From NCBI RefSeq assembly GCF_004127445.1, contig NZ_QEXM01000040.1:184885-248884 (forward strand): a stretch of 64,000 nt of DNA, written 5' to 3'. Position 1 is the first letter of the stretch. Each line of letters opens with the position of its first letter. A model generated the notes under the pieces. The model was not told the DNA's origin and made no database searches. It saw nothing but the letters and a program-made list of their open reading frames with translations. The position numbers were made by a program, and so were the translations under genes. Shown here piece after piece: positions 55,205 through 63,193 of the stretch. This DNA comes from Streptomyces alfalfae. Lineage in GTDB: Bacteria > Actinomycetota > Actinomycetes > Streptomycetales > Streptomycetaceae.

Positions 55205-57300
55205 CCGAGCCAGCACCCCGGGACCTCGCGTCCGACCCGGCCGCCGATACCGACGCCGACCCCGGACACGACTCGGCGATCGCGGTCGTCGGGATGAGCG
55301 GACGGTTCCCCGGCGCCCCCGACCTGGACGCGTACTGGGCCAACCTCCGCGACGGCGTCTGCGCCATCACCGACTTCACCGAGGCCGAACTCCTGGCCGA
55401 CGGCGCGGACCCGGAGGAGCTGCGCCGCGCCGACCACGTCCCCGCCAAGGGCTACCTCGCCGACGCCGACCGCTTCGAGGCCGAGCTGTTCGGCTTCAAC
55501 CGCACCGAGGCCGCCGCCCTCGACCCCCAGCACCGCGTCCTGCTCGAAACCGCCTGGGCGGCCCTGGAGGACGCGGGCCACGACCCGCTCGCGGTGCCCG
55601 TCCGCACCGGCGTGTACGTCGGCGGCAGCCCCACCGAGCACATGCTGGCCGCGCACACGGACCGCCGCCTCGCCGCGTCCGTCGGGGCGATGCAGATCCG
55701 CATCCTCACCGACCGCGAGTTCCTCGCCCCCTGGATCTCCTACCGCCTGGGCCTCGAAGGACCGAGCCTGACGGTCCAGACGGCCTGCTCGACCTCGCTC
55801 ACCGCCGTCCACCTCGCCGCACAGGCGCTGCTCCTCGGCGAGTGCGACACCGCGCTCGCGGGCGGCGTCAGCGTCGACTCCGTACGCAGACAGGGGTACG
55901 TCCACTACGAGGGCGGCATCTTCTCGGCGGACGGCCGCTGCCGCCCCTTCGACGAGCGGGCGGGCGGCACGGTGCCCGGCAGCGGCGTGGGCGTGGTGGT
56001 CCTGCGCCGCCTCGCGGACGCGCTCGCGGACGGCGACCCGGTCCGCGCGGTCATCCGGGGCAGCGCGCTGACCAACGACGGCGCCACGAAGGTCGGTTTC
56101 ACCGCCCCCGGCGTCGAACAGCAGACGGCGGCGATCGTCGAGGCCTGGTCGGCGGCGGGCCTCGCACCGTCGGCGGCCCAGTACGTGGAGACGCACGGCA
56201 CGGCCACCGAGCTGGGCGACCGCATCGAACTGGCGGCGGCCACAGCGGCGTTCGGCGGCCCCGACGGCTCCCCGGGCGGCATCGGCATCGGCTCGGTCAA
56301 GTCGAACATCGGCCACCTGGACGCGGCGGCGGGGGTGGCCTCGCTCATCAAGGCGGTGCTGATGCTGGAGCACGCCACGCTGGCCCCCACGGTCAACGTC
56401 TCGCGCCCGCACCCGGACCTGCGCATGGACGCCACCCCCTTCCGCGTGGTGGACGGCGCGGCCCCGTGGCCGCTCCCGGCGGACGGCGTGCGCCGCGCGG
56501 GGGTCAGCTCGCTGGGCATCGGCGGCACGAACGTGCACGTGGTCCTGGAGCAGGCGCCGGAGCGCCGCGGTACGAAGACGGCTCCCCGCAGGGAGATCCT
56601 CGCCCTGTCGGCGCGCACGGAGCCGGCCCTGAAAGCCCTGGCGGCACGCCTCGCCACGGCCCTGCGCGCCCCGGACGCCCCGTCCCTCGCGGACACCGCG
56701 TACACCCTGCGCACGGGCCGCACCCCCATGGACGTACGCGCCTACGTCCTGGCGTCGGACCCGGCGGAGGCCGCCGACCGCCTGACCGCGCTCGCGGAGG
56801 GCCGCGACGCGGGCGGCGACGGCGACGCCCCCGACGAGGACGGACTGCGCGGCCTCGGGGAGCTGTGGCTGAAGGGCGGCTCGGTCCCGTGGCCGGAGAC
56901 GCTGAGGGAAGGCCGCAGGGTGAGCCTGCCGACGTACCCGTTCGCGGGAGAGAGCCACGGCGCGCTGACGCTGGACCACCGGCCCGAGCGACCGGAACCG
57001 GCGACGGCCCCCGGCGAGGAGGACCCGACGGCAGCGGTGCTGGGGGTCCTCGCCGAAGCACTCGGCCTGGAGGGCGCCGTGGGCCCGGAGACGACGTACT
57101 TCGCGGCGGGCGGCGACTCGCTCACCGCGGTCCACCTGGTCGGCAGGCTGCGGGACGAGTTCGGCATCGACGTGCCGATCACCGTGTTCCTGGAGGAGCT
57201 GCCCCTCCAGGAACTGGCGAAGCGCATCGTCGGGTCCGCGGAGCAGGACGCGGCGGAGGACTCGCTGGACGCCCTTCTCTCGGAGTTCGAGGCGGAGTAG
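55201..57300 (+). CDS. AT-less type I PKS protein, KS-ACP
   Basis: 699 residues. KS (about 25-455): GMSGRFPGAPDLDAYW, active Cys in TACSTSLTA near 195, His in VETHGTATELGD near 331 and NIGHLDAAAG near 370. Then comes a linker with GGTNVHVVLEQAPER, no acyltransferase (no GHSxG), yet a piece of post-AT linker RVSLPTYPFAGES near 575, and a carrier domain with GGDSLTAVHL near 637. It should add one two-carbon unit to a peptidyl chain, with the ACP loaded by an AT in trans. No KR, DH or AT is encoded in the window, so the added carbonyl should stay a ketone. ATG 55201 overlaps the previous stop (ATGA). Confidence 0.94.
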   Translation: MTEPAPRDLASDPAADTDADPGHDSAIAVVGMSGRFPGAPDLDAYWANLRDGVCAITDFTEAELLADGADPEELRRADHVPAKGYLADADRFEAELFGFNRTEAAALDPQHRVLLETAWAALEDAGHDPLAVPVRTGVYVGGSPTEHMLAAHTDRRLAASVGAMQIRILTDREFLAPWISYRLGLEGPSLTVQTACSTSLTAVHLAAQALLLGECDTALAGGVSVDSVRRQGYVHYEGGIFSADGRCRPFDERAGGTVPGSGVGVVVLRRLADALADGDPVRAVIRGSALTNDGATKVGFTAPGVEQQTAAIVEAWSAAGLAPSAAQYVETHGTATELGDRIELAAATAAFGGPDGSPGGIGIGSVKSNIGHLDAAAGVASLIKAVLMLEHATLAPTVNVSRPHPDLRMDATPFRVVDGAAPWPLPADGVRRAGVSSLGIGGTNVHVVLEQAPERRGTKTAPRREILALSARTEPALKALAARLATALRAPDAPSLADTAYTLRTGRTPMDVRAYVLASDPAEAADRLTALAEGRDAGGDGDAPDEDGLRGLGELWLKGGSVPWPETLREGRRVSLPTYPFAGESHGALTLDHRPERPEPATAPGEEDPTAAVLGVLAEALGLEGAVGPETTYFAAGGDSLTAVHLVGRLRDEFGIDVPITVFLEELPLQELAKRIVGSAEQDAAEDSLDALLSEFEAE

Positions 57301-57322
57301 GGGGGTGGGCAGGGGGAGCGGT

Positions 57323-58087
57323 TCAGGAAGCGGGGACGGTCCTGCGGCCGGGCAGCGCGGAGGCGATGACTCCGGCGACGTAGGGCATGTGTGCGTCGAG
57401 GAAGAAGTGCCCGCCCGCCAGCACGTGGCAGGAGAATCCGCCCCGGGTCTCGCTCTCCCAGGCGCGGGCGCCCTCGACGGTCACGCGCGGATCACTGTCG
57501 CCGGTGAGCGTGACGAGGGGGCACCGAAGCGGCTCCCCGCTCCGGTACACGTACTCGTCCACGATCTGATAATCGGCCCGCATCGGAGGCAGGAAGAGGG
57601 AGAGCAGCTCGGGGGAGGAGAAGAGCTCCTCGGCGGTGCCGGACAGCTTGCGCATGTCCTCGATCAGCTCCGCGTCACTCATGTCCCGCACCCGCTTCTT
57701 CCCCGCGGCCGTGCGGGGCAGCGAGGGAGCCATGCGCCCGGACACGATCAGCGCCACGGGCGGCTTCCCCGCGGCCTCCATCCGCCGCGCGGTCTCGAAC
57801 GCCAGCAGCGCGCCCATGCTGTGCCCGAACAGGGCGACGGGCCGGGCGTCGGGCCCGTCGGGCAGCTCGTCGAGCACGGCGTCGACGATCTCGTCCGCCC
57901 CCGCGGCGAACGGCTCGCCGTACCGGTCCTGCCGCCCCGGATACTGCACGACCAACGGCTCGACGGTCCCCGACACGGCGGCCGAGAGCCCGTGATAGGC
58001 GCTGACGGAACCACCGGCGTGGGGGTAGACGAGCAGACGGGTTCCGGCATCGGGTGCGGGGTGGTTGCAACGTATCCAGTCGCCCAC
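57323..58087 (-). CDS. Type II thioesterase (TEII)
   Basis: 254 residues from GTG at 58085-58087 with GGAGGG upstream. Alpha/beta hydrolase: RLLVYPHAGGSVSAYHGL, YPGRQDRYGEPF, nucleophile elbow FGHSMGALLAFE near 95, Asp in TGDSDPRV and His in LAGGHFFLDAH. It removes wrong or stalled acyl groups from carrier domains of the NRPS/PKS. It is convergent with the KS gene (22 bp apart) and divergent from the cyclase-like gene, so it has its own promoter in the 58.1-58.3 kb region. Confidence 0.94.
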   Translation of the reverse strand: MGDWIRCNHPAPDAGTRLLVYPHAGGSVSAYHGLSAAVSGTVEPLVVQYPGRQDRYGEPFAAGADEIVDAVLDELPDGPDARPVALFGHSMGALLAFETARRMEAAGKPPVALIVSGRMAPSLPRTAAGKKRVRDMSDAELIEDMRKLSGTAEELFSSPELLSLFLPPMRADYQIVDEYVYRSGEPLRCPLVTLTGDSDPRVTVEGARAWESETRGGFSCHVLAGGHFFLDAHMPYVAGVIASALPGRRTVPAS

Positions 58088-58248
58088 GAGCGCGCCCTCC
58101 TTCCCATACGACAGCCGCCGCCGACCGGCGGCCCGACCTGGCCAGCATGCCGGACGAAGGAGGGTGGCGGGGCGGCTTTGTGACGCGCGTGGCACGGCAT
58201 CGCGGTGAACACGGCCCCCCGGGGTACGCGGAAGACGCGAGCACCGCT

Positions 58249-58284
58249 CATGACGAGCGCACCGCCCATGACGAACGCACCGCC
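58249..58284 (+). repeat. Two 18-bp direct repeats in the leader of the SRPBCC gene
   Basis: CATGACGANCGCACCGCC occurs at 58249-58266 and 58267-58284 with one difference, followed by a partial third start (CACGACATG). It lies 32-67 bp before the ATG at 58316. Confidence 0.8.
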
Positions 58285-58315
58285 CACGACATGTCGACGG
58301 AGGAAGGGGAGAACG

Positions 58316-58750
58316 ATGTCGTCCTCACTGCTGGAAGCTGTGGACATCAAGGCGCCGGTGGCCGTGAGCTGGTCCCTGTGGGAGAACGTGGAACGCTGGC
58401 CGGCGTTCCTGAGCCACGTGAAACACGTGCAGCGTGTGGACGAGACGACGTTCGTGTGGCAGCTCTCCCTCCCGACGGCGGACAAGGAGTTCGTGGCGGA
58501 ACTCACGGAGGTCATCCCCCAGGAACGCATAGCGTGGCGCACGACGGAGGGCGTCCACCACGCGGGCGTGGTCACGTTCCACCACCTCAGCGACACGGAG
58601 AGCCGAGTGACCCTCCAGATCGAATACGACCCGCAGGGCTTCGTGGAACACCTGGGCGCCCTGACGAACCTGGACAAGGCACTGGCGAACTACGACTTGG
58701 GCGAATTCCAGAGGATGGCGGAACTGGCGGCGGGGACGGCCGGGGACTGA
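58316..58750 (+). CDS. SRPBCC-fold cyclase/aromatase-like protein
   Basis: 144 residues from ATG 58316 with GGAAGGGGAG upstream. The START/Bet v1 fold is indicated by EAVDIKAPVAVSWSLWENVERWPAFLSHVKHVQRVDE, VWQLSLPTADKEFVAELTEVIPQERIAWRTTEG and the long C-terminal helix EHLGALTNLDKALANYDLGEFQRM. Members cyclise polyketides, but many only bind lipids. Next to an NRPS/PKS whose KS step leaves a beta-keto group, it may guide ring closure; this is inference. An upstream in-frame codon at 58205 would read the repeat zone and is unlikely. Confidence 0.88.
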   Translation: MSSSLLEAVDIKAPVAVSWSLWENVERWPAFLSHVKHVQRVDETTFVWQLSLPTADKEFVAELTEVIPQERIAWRTTEGVHHAGVVTFHHLSDTESRVTLQIEYDPQGFVEHLGALTNLDKALANYDLGEFQRMAELAAGTAGD

Positions 58751-59253
58751 CCTTCGAACCCTGTGCCCCGGACGGCGACGCGTGCACGCGCACGGGCGCG
58801 GACGGAGGGCATCTTGGGACGACGGCGTCGATCGCGTCGGCGACTTCGATCGCGTGGGCGGGGATGTAGTGCAGGCCCGCACGCGCCAGTGCGGCCACGA
58901 CCCCGTCGGGTGTCGTGTACCGCGATGTCGTGGGGCGGCCGCGGCATGCGCAGATGCTGAAACCTGCTTCGGAGGCCGTTCGCTGGCTTGTTGAATCCGC
59001 AAGTGAGCGGTACGAGGTACAGAGCGTGGCCGCATCCGGTCCACAGGTAGTCCGCAACGATGCATGACGATCTCTGGGGCGTGACCAAGCGAACGAGCGG
59101 GAGCCGAGTTCTCTAGGTTGCCGAGATCTGCGGTGTATGAACGTCTAGCTCGAATTGACCGATTGGGGCGGACCTGCTGTGAACTGGCCTTGGCGGCCAG
59201 CCAACCGTAGCGAGTCACTCCGGACCTCCCGTAACTGCCGCTAGGCTTCCTGC
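58751..59253. other. 503-bp stretch without a supported gene; decayed tRNA-like sequence
   Basis: No convincing coding frame. A minus-strand frame gives SRYTTPDGVVAALARAGLHYIPAHAIEVADAID, which looks like a fragment of a real protein, but it lacks a sensible start and end. Positions about 58927-58980 resemble the 3' half of the tRNA-Arg found at 62.1 kb. Base composition drops towards the right, marking the island edge. Confidence 0.55.
58927..58980 (-). other. Putative decayed attachment site (tRNA-Arg 3'-half remnant)
   Basis: Positions 58966-58980 match tRNA-Arg positions 62147-62161 at 14 of 15 bases, with 11 exact at the right end. AACCTGC just to the left also matches the T-arm if nine bases are deleted. 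Similarity continues only leftwards, as expected for a displaced tRNA 3' half at the far end of an element integrated into the tRNA. Confidence 0.45.
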
Positions 59254-60279
59254 ATGAACAGCGATGAAGCCCTCTTTACTTCCCTTGAGCCGCCAGGAGC
59301 AGCGCCGGCGAAGCCTGTCGAGGCAGAGCCGTTGGCTGACGCCAGTGCGGAGGCACCTGCGCGAGTGCGACCAACGCCCCACAAGTCAAAGCTCGTTGAG
59401 CTGCTAAAGAACTCCAAGCTTCCCGAGGGCGACAGGATTTCGGTCAAGGAAGCGATAGAGCGATATAAGTCGTGGATCGGCGACATGGCGAGCGTCGACG
59501 CCACTGGTGATGAACTTGTGCGGCACCTGGTTGACTTGACCAACGACTACAAGAAGAGCGTGGAGCTCGATCTGATCTGGGACAGCGAAAGAGATTTCCT
59601 GTTCAGGCAGCGGGGGCAGCTCAAGATCGATAACTCCATCATTGAGGAATTCTTGCCGTGGCTGATTGATCCGCGCGTGATTCCTGTCTTGGCGGAACAG
59701 GATTTGTATGCGGGGCCGGCCGGAGCTTTTGCTGCCGCCTACTTCTCTAGTTCTCTTACGGCGCCGGCTAGCGGCATCTCTATGAAGGTCAGAAGGAAAG
59801 ACCAAGACTTTACCCTGAGTAGGCGCGCCTATGTGAAAGCGTCGTTCAAGCCGGACTTCCCCGCTGGAGCCACATCCAGCATGGATGTATGGCTGGCCTA
59901 CGTGGCCGCCGAATGCAAAACCAATCTGGATAAGACAATGTTCCAGGAGGCGAGCGCAACTTCTCATGACCTCAAGGTGGCTGTTCCGGCGGCTCGTTAT
60001 TACTTGATCTGCGAGTACCTTGACATGACGCCTATCAGTACTGCCGGTACAGATATTGACGAAGTATTGATTCTGCGGGGGAAGAGGTTGGGTTCCCACA
60101 AGAGGAAAGAGTACTCGTCGGCCGCGAATAGGAAGAGGCTGAGATCGGAATATGTCGATTACATTGAGGCTAATCCGATCAGGTATGATGTCGTGCAGCG
60201 ATTCGTCGACCATCTGAGATCCCTCTTCGAGGCGAAAGATCCGAATGAAGAAGATGTCGTCGTCAAGGGATATTTCTAG
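59254..60279 (+). CDS. Bpu10I-like type II restriction endonuclease
   Basis: 341 residues. The first 45 are Ala/Pro-rich; the rest is helical and then mixed. The core DVWLAYVAAECKTNLDKTMFQEASATSHDLKVAVPAARYYLICEYLDMTP carries a D...E-x-K catalytic pattern (ECK near 220) of PD-(D/E)XK nucleases and matches what I recall of the Bpu10I family. It should cut unmethylated DNA at a short site. The methyltransferase gene starts 11 bp after its stop. Codon use is clearly less GC-rich than in flanking genes, which points to transfer. Confidence 0.82.
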   Translation: MNSDEALFTSLEPPGAAPAKPVEAEPLADASAEAPARVRPTPHKSKLVELLKNSKLPEGDRISVKEAIERYKSWIGDMASVDATGDELVRHLVDLTNDYKKSVELDLIWDSERDFLFRQRGQLKIDNSIIEEFLPWLIDPRVIPVLAEQDLYAGPAGAFAAAYFSSSLTAPASGISMKVRRKDQDFTLSRRAYVKASFKPDFPAGATSSMDVWLAYVAAECKTNLDKTMFQEASATSHDLKVAVPAARYYLICEYLDMTPISTAGTDIDEVLILRGKRLGSHKRKEYSSAANRKRLRSEYVDYIEANPIRYDVVQRFVDHLRSLFEAKDPNEEDVVVKGYF

Positions 60280-60290
60280 AAGGTAGGAAA

Positions 60291-61526
60291 ATGGACGTCG
60301 AGGGCATCTTTGGCGCGGTTCGGAAGCGTGAATTTGACCGCACCTTCATTGAGCAGTCTGATCTTGATGTGCTCGTGCGGGAGCGGCGCAGTGCCCTCCC
60401 ATGGCGTGGCCAGTTCACTCCGGGCCTGGTAAGTAAGCTCCTCGACGTCTACTATCCCGGATTTGGGATTGTGGTCGATCCGTTCCTGGGTAGTGGCACA
60501 ACTGTTCTGGAATGCATTCGAAAGGGTATCCCGTCGGCCGGTGTTGAAATCAATCCGGCGGCGTTGGAGCTGTCTGGAATTTTGGAGCTTGCGTCATTGC
60601 CATACGACCAGCGGCTACGGATCGTGGAGGAAGCGTCGTCCTACCTGGATAAGGTTTCCGCCGCAGGGCAAGATACACTTTTCGGCAGCTCGGAAGAAAT
60701 CGAAGATTTCGTCGGATATCTGCTCGACGGGTATCGGAGTGCTGGCGACAAAAATGTCGAGCGCGTTTTTTCCACCACCTTCCTGTTGAGCATGGGAGAT
60801 AAGAAGGAGACGGATGTAACCAAGGTAAAGAAATCCTGGAATCAGGTGCGGGACCTGATCGCGGATTTCCCTTCCGCCTTGATCCCCTCTCAGGTAATCG
60901 CTGGCGACGCCCGCAGGGTTCCCCTTGACGCTGGGTGCGCAGGCCTTGTGGTCACCTCCCCTCCGTACATCAATGTGTTCAACTATCACCAGAACTATCG
61001 TCCAGCGGTAGAGAAAATCGGCTGGAATGTCCTTCCTGCTGCTAGAACAGAAATCGGGTCCAATCGGAAGAATCGTCAGAACCGATTTTTGACGGTTATC
61101 CAGTACTGCGTCGACATGATGCAGGCGATCTGCGAGATGGAGCGGCTGGTTTCTGAATCGGGGAACGTTGTCTTGGTCGTGGGCCGGGAGTCCAAAGTGC
61201 GTGGCGTCGCGTTCTCTAATTCTGAAATCGTAGCCTCCCTGGCTGAAGGTCTGCCTAGCCTGCGGTTTGCACGGTGGCAGGAAAGGAAATTCACCAATAG
61301 ATTCGGCGTCGTGATCTACGAGGATATTCTCTCTTTTGAGGTGGACAAGAGTTCCATCAATCCTTGCGGGGCGAAGTTGGATAAATTCTCTCGTGAGGTG
61401 GCGCGCCACGTGTTGCTGGAGGCGCTGGAGCAATCGACGGGTGATGTGCGGGAAGACTTGCAGAGTGCCGTCGAGAGCGTAACGAAAGTGGAAGCCTCAC
61501 CAGAATTGAGCCTGATGAAGGTCTGA
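60291..61526 (+). CDS. DNA (cytosine-N4 or adenine-N6) methyltransferase, R-M partner
   Basis: 411 residues from ATG 60291 with AGGTAGG upstream. Motif X/I region: FTPGLVSKLLDVYYP then DPFLGSGTTVLECIRKG near 63-77. Catalytic motif IV TSPPYINVFNYHQNY near 222. The S-P-P-Y form is usual for N4-cytosine and some N6-adenine enzymes. About 150 residues lie between motifs I and IV, where a target-recognition region may sit. It protects the host from the endonuclease encoded just upstream. Low-GC codon use is shared with its partner. Confidence 0.9.
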   Translation: MDVEGIFGAVRKREFDRTFIEQSDLDVLVRERRSALPWRGQFTPGLVSKLLDVYYPGFGIVVDPFLGSGTTVLECIRKGIPSAGVEINPAALELSGILELASLPYDQRLRIVEEASSYLDKVSAAGQDTLFGSSEEIEDFVGYLLDGYRSAGDKNVERVFSTTFLLSMGDKKETDVTKVKKSWNQVRDLIADFPSALIPSQVIAGDARRVPLDAGCAGLVVTSPPYINVFNYHQNYRPAVEKIGWNVLPAARTEIGSNRKNRQNRFLTVIQYCVDMMQAICEMERLVSESGNVVLVVGRESKVRGVAFSNSEIVASLAEGLPSLRFARWQERKFTNRFGVVIYEDILSFEVDKSSINPCGAKLDKFSREVARHVLLEALEQSTGDVREDLQSAVESVTKVEASPELSLMKV

Positions 61527-61742
61527 GGTCGGCCGAGCGGATTTGGCGGTGGCCGGCCCGGTTTGGGGTCGAGCGTGATCAGGGGGCCGTACGCCGGTTG
61601 GCAACGCGGGCAGGCTTTGGGATTGCCCGCAATTGCTTGAGTGGCCCCGGGTCCTGCTCGACGCGGGACCCGGATCCGGAGAGATCCTTGCGGTTCCCGT
61701 CAAGGCTGTGTGCGGGCGCCAGCCCGGGCGATCGCTGCCGCA

Positions 61743-62056
61743 CTGACGTGGATGGCTGTCCAAGGCGTCTCTCCCCGTGGCCGGATTGTCGGAAGGAAGC
61801 CGCGCACAGGAGGGGGTGGACACCCTGGCCGGGCGTTTCGACGGCAAGCCGGCCGCGACACAGGCCTACCGGCGTCGCCGGGCGGCGATCTTCAACGTGC
61901 TGCGGTAAGCGGTCGATCTGGGCGACCTGAGCGCCGATCCGCTGCCCAGGTGCGCAGGAAGCGGGGAAACAGTCCGTGCAGGAAGCCGAGCAGCGGTTGG
62001 TGGCCACCCCCAGGCAGGCAAGGGAGCTGCTGACGGCACACGCCTGTACATACGCG
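61743..62056 (+). pseudogene. Remnant of a tyrosine-recombinase (integrase) gene
   Basis: Translated fragments read RGWLSKASLPVAGLSEGS, then DTLAGRFDGKPAATQAYRRR and AAIFNVLR, a TAA at 61906-61908 where Tyr is expected, AVDLGDLSADPL, and after a frame change QEAEQRLVATPRQARELL. This is the central region of Streptomyces phage/AICE-type integrases, whose catalytic C-terminal half is missing. It points towards tRNA-Arg, as integrase genes do when next to their attachment site. The 5' part upstream of about 61740 is not recognisable. Confidence 0.75.
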
Positions 62057-62096
62057 AAGACCCCGACTCCAGCGAACTCGCTGGTGGCGGGGTCTT
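62057..62096 (-). terminator. Hairpin downstream of tRNA-Arg
   Basis: AAGACCCCG (62057-62065) pairs perfectly with CGGGGTCTT (62088-62096), and an inner CCAGCG/CGCTGG stem closes on AACT. It lies 18 bp beyond the tRNA 3' end and probably ends its transcript. Confidence 0.85.
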
Positions 62097-62114
62097 TGGG
62101 CACCTACTACAAGG

Positions 62115-62186
62115 TGCCCCCGGCAGGATTCGAACCTGCGCACACGGCTCCGGAGGCCGTTGCTCTATCCCCTGAGCTACGGGGGC
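62115..62186 (-). tRNA. tRNA-Arg (anticodon CCG)
   Basis: 72 nt on the minus strand. Acceptor GCCCCCG pairs with CGGGGGC; D-arm GCTC/GAGC; anticodon loop CTCCGGA in an ACGGC/GCCGT stem gives anticodon CCG; T-arm GCAGG-TTCGAAT-CCTGC. CCA is not encoded. tRNA-Arg genes are frequent integration sites in Streptomyces, and a decayed integrase lies just downstream of the 3' end. Confidence 0.96.
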
Positions 62187-62441
62187 GTATCGTCCGCTTG
62201 CGCGGTGACGGGTAGAACCCTACCAGCTCTCCGGGGGCTCTCGTGAACAGGTATTTCCGTGATCCATGGGCCGCCGGGCGGGGTCTCCGTCGTGTGTCCT
62301 TCGGCGCGGGGGTTCGGGCCGGTGAGAGGGCTGGTGCGGGGGTCGGTGCGGGGGCCGGCCGGGGTGTCGGGAGATGTTCCGCACGGGGCGGAAGTAGGGA
62401 AAACCGGGACGCGGTGGTGGCGGCGGACCTACTCTCGAGTT

Positions 62442-62945
62442 GTGCCAGGCATGCCCGGCCGTGTGCTTGTTGTCGACGACAACAAGGTCATCCGGCAACT
62501 GATCAGGGTCAACCTCGAGCTGGAGGGCTTCGAGGTCGTGACCGCGGCCGATGGTGCCGAGTGTCTCGACGTCGTGCAGGACGTCCAGCCCGACCTGGTC
62601 ACCCTCGACGTCGTCATGCCCCGGCTCGATGGGCTGCGCACCGCCGCCCTCCTTCGGGCCGACGCCCGGACGCGGCATCTGCCGATCGTCGTCATCAGCG
62701 CCTGCACCCAGTACGAGGTGGAGAACGGGCTCGAAGTGGGCGTCGACGCCTTCCTCGCCAAGCCGTTCGAGCCTGGCGAACTGGTCGGCGTAGCCCGGCA
62801 GTTGGTCGAGCGTGGGCGTGCAGCGGTGGGTGGCGGTGACCTTTCGGGTGCCGAGCCTTATGACGACGCGCCCGCCGGTGACACCGGACGCGGCCACATC
62901 AGCGAGGCCGAGCGCGCCGAGCGTGCCGCTCAGGCTGGGGGCTGA
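62442..62945 (+). CDS. Single-domain (REC-only) response regulator
   Basis: About 167 residues from GTG 62442 (ATG at 62451 is the alternative). The receiver domain shows VLVVDDNKVIRQLI, phospho-acceptor Asp in LVTLDVVMPRLDG near 57, Ser in VISACT and Lys in AKPFEPGEL near 107. A short acidic/Gly tail with SEAERAERAAQ follows; there is no DNA-binding domain. It may relay phosphate or bind a partner protein. TACTCT, a good -10, lies only six bases before the GTG, so the mRNA may be leaderless. Confidence 0.87.
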   Translation: MPGMPGRVLVVDDNKVIRQLIRVNLELEGFEVVTAADGAECLDVVQDVQPDLVTLDVVMPRLDGLRTAALLRADARTRHLPIVVISACTQYEVENGLEVGVDAFLAKPFEPGELVGVARQLVERGRAAVGGGDLSGAEPYDDAPAGDTGRGHISEAERAERAAQAGG

Positions 62946-63181
62946 CGTTCCGCGTCGGTGATCGGCCCCCCGTACGGGCGCTGTCGGCGGTTGCGGGAAA
63001 GTTCCAGCCTGGATCAGATGAACGGCTGGCCAGGGGCGGGGCGGCTTGTGACCGGGTGGGACTTTTGTGGGGTGCGTGTGCGCGTACGTACGCGTGCGCC
63101 TCTCTGGTTCACTCGCCCCCACGCCGTCCACATCCCGGACCTCCGGCGAAACCGATTCGCGGACCCACCCCCCTCCTCCCA

Positions 63182-63187
63182 TACGCT
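63182..63187 (+). promoter_or_regulatory. Likely -10 element giving a leaderless nrtL-like transcript
   Basis: TACGCT (63182-63187) sits six bases before the GTG at 63194, and there is no Shine-Dalgarno sequence between them, so transcription probably starts at or next to the start codon. The -35 region is not clear. Confidence 0.45.
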
Positions 63188-63193
63188 TGGTCC

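Noticed and set aside
58587..59057. Minus-strand gene to the left of the island
   Set aside because: A protein-like stretch is present, but the frame overlaps the SRPBCC gene, lacks a ribosome site and joins unlike parts; treated as decayed sequence.
62198..62441. CRISPR-like or tandem repeats in the G-rich stretch before the response regulator
   Set aside because: The repeated GGTGCGGGGG-type units are short, irregular and have no spacers; simple low-complexity sequence.
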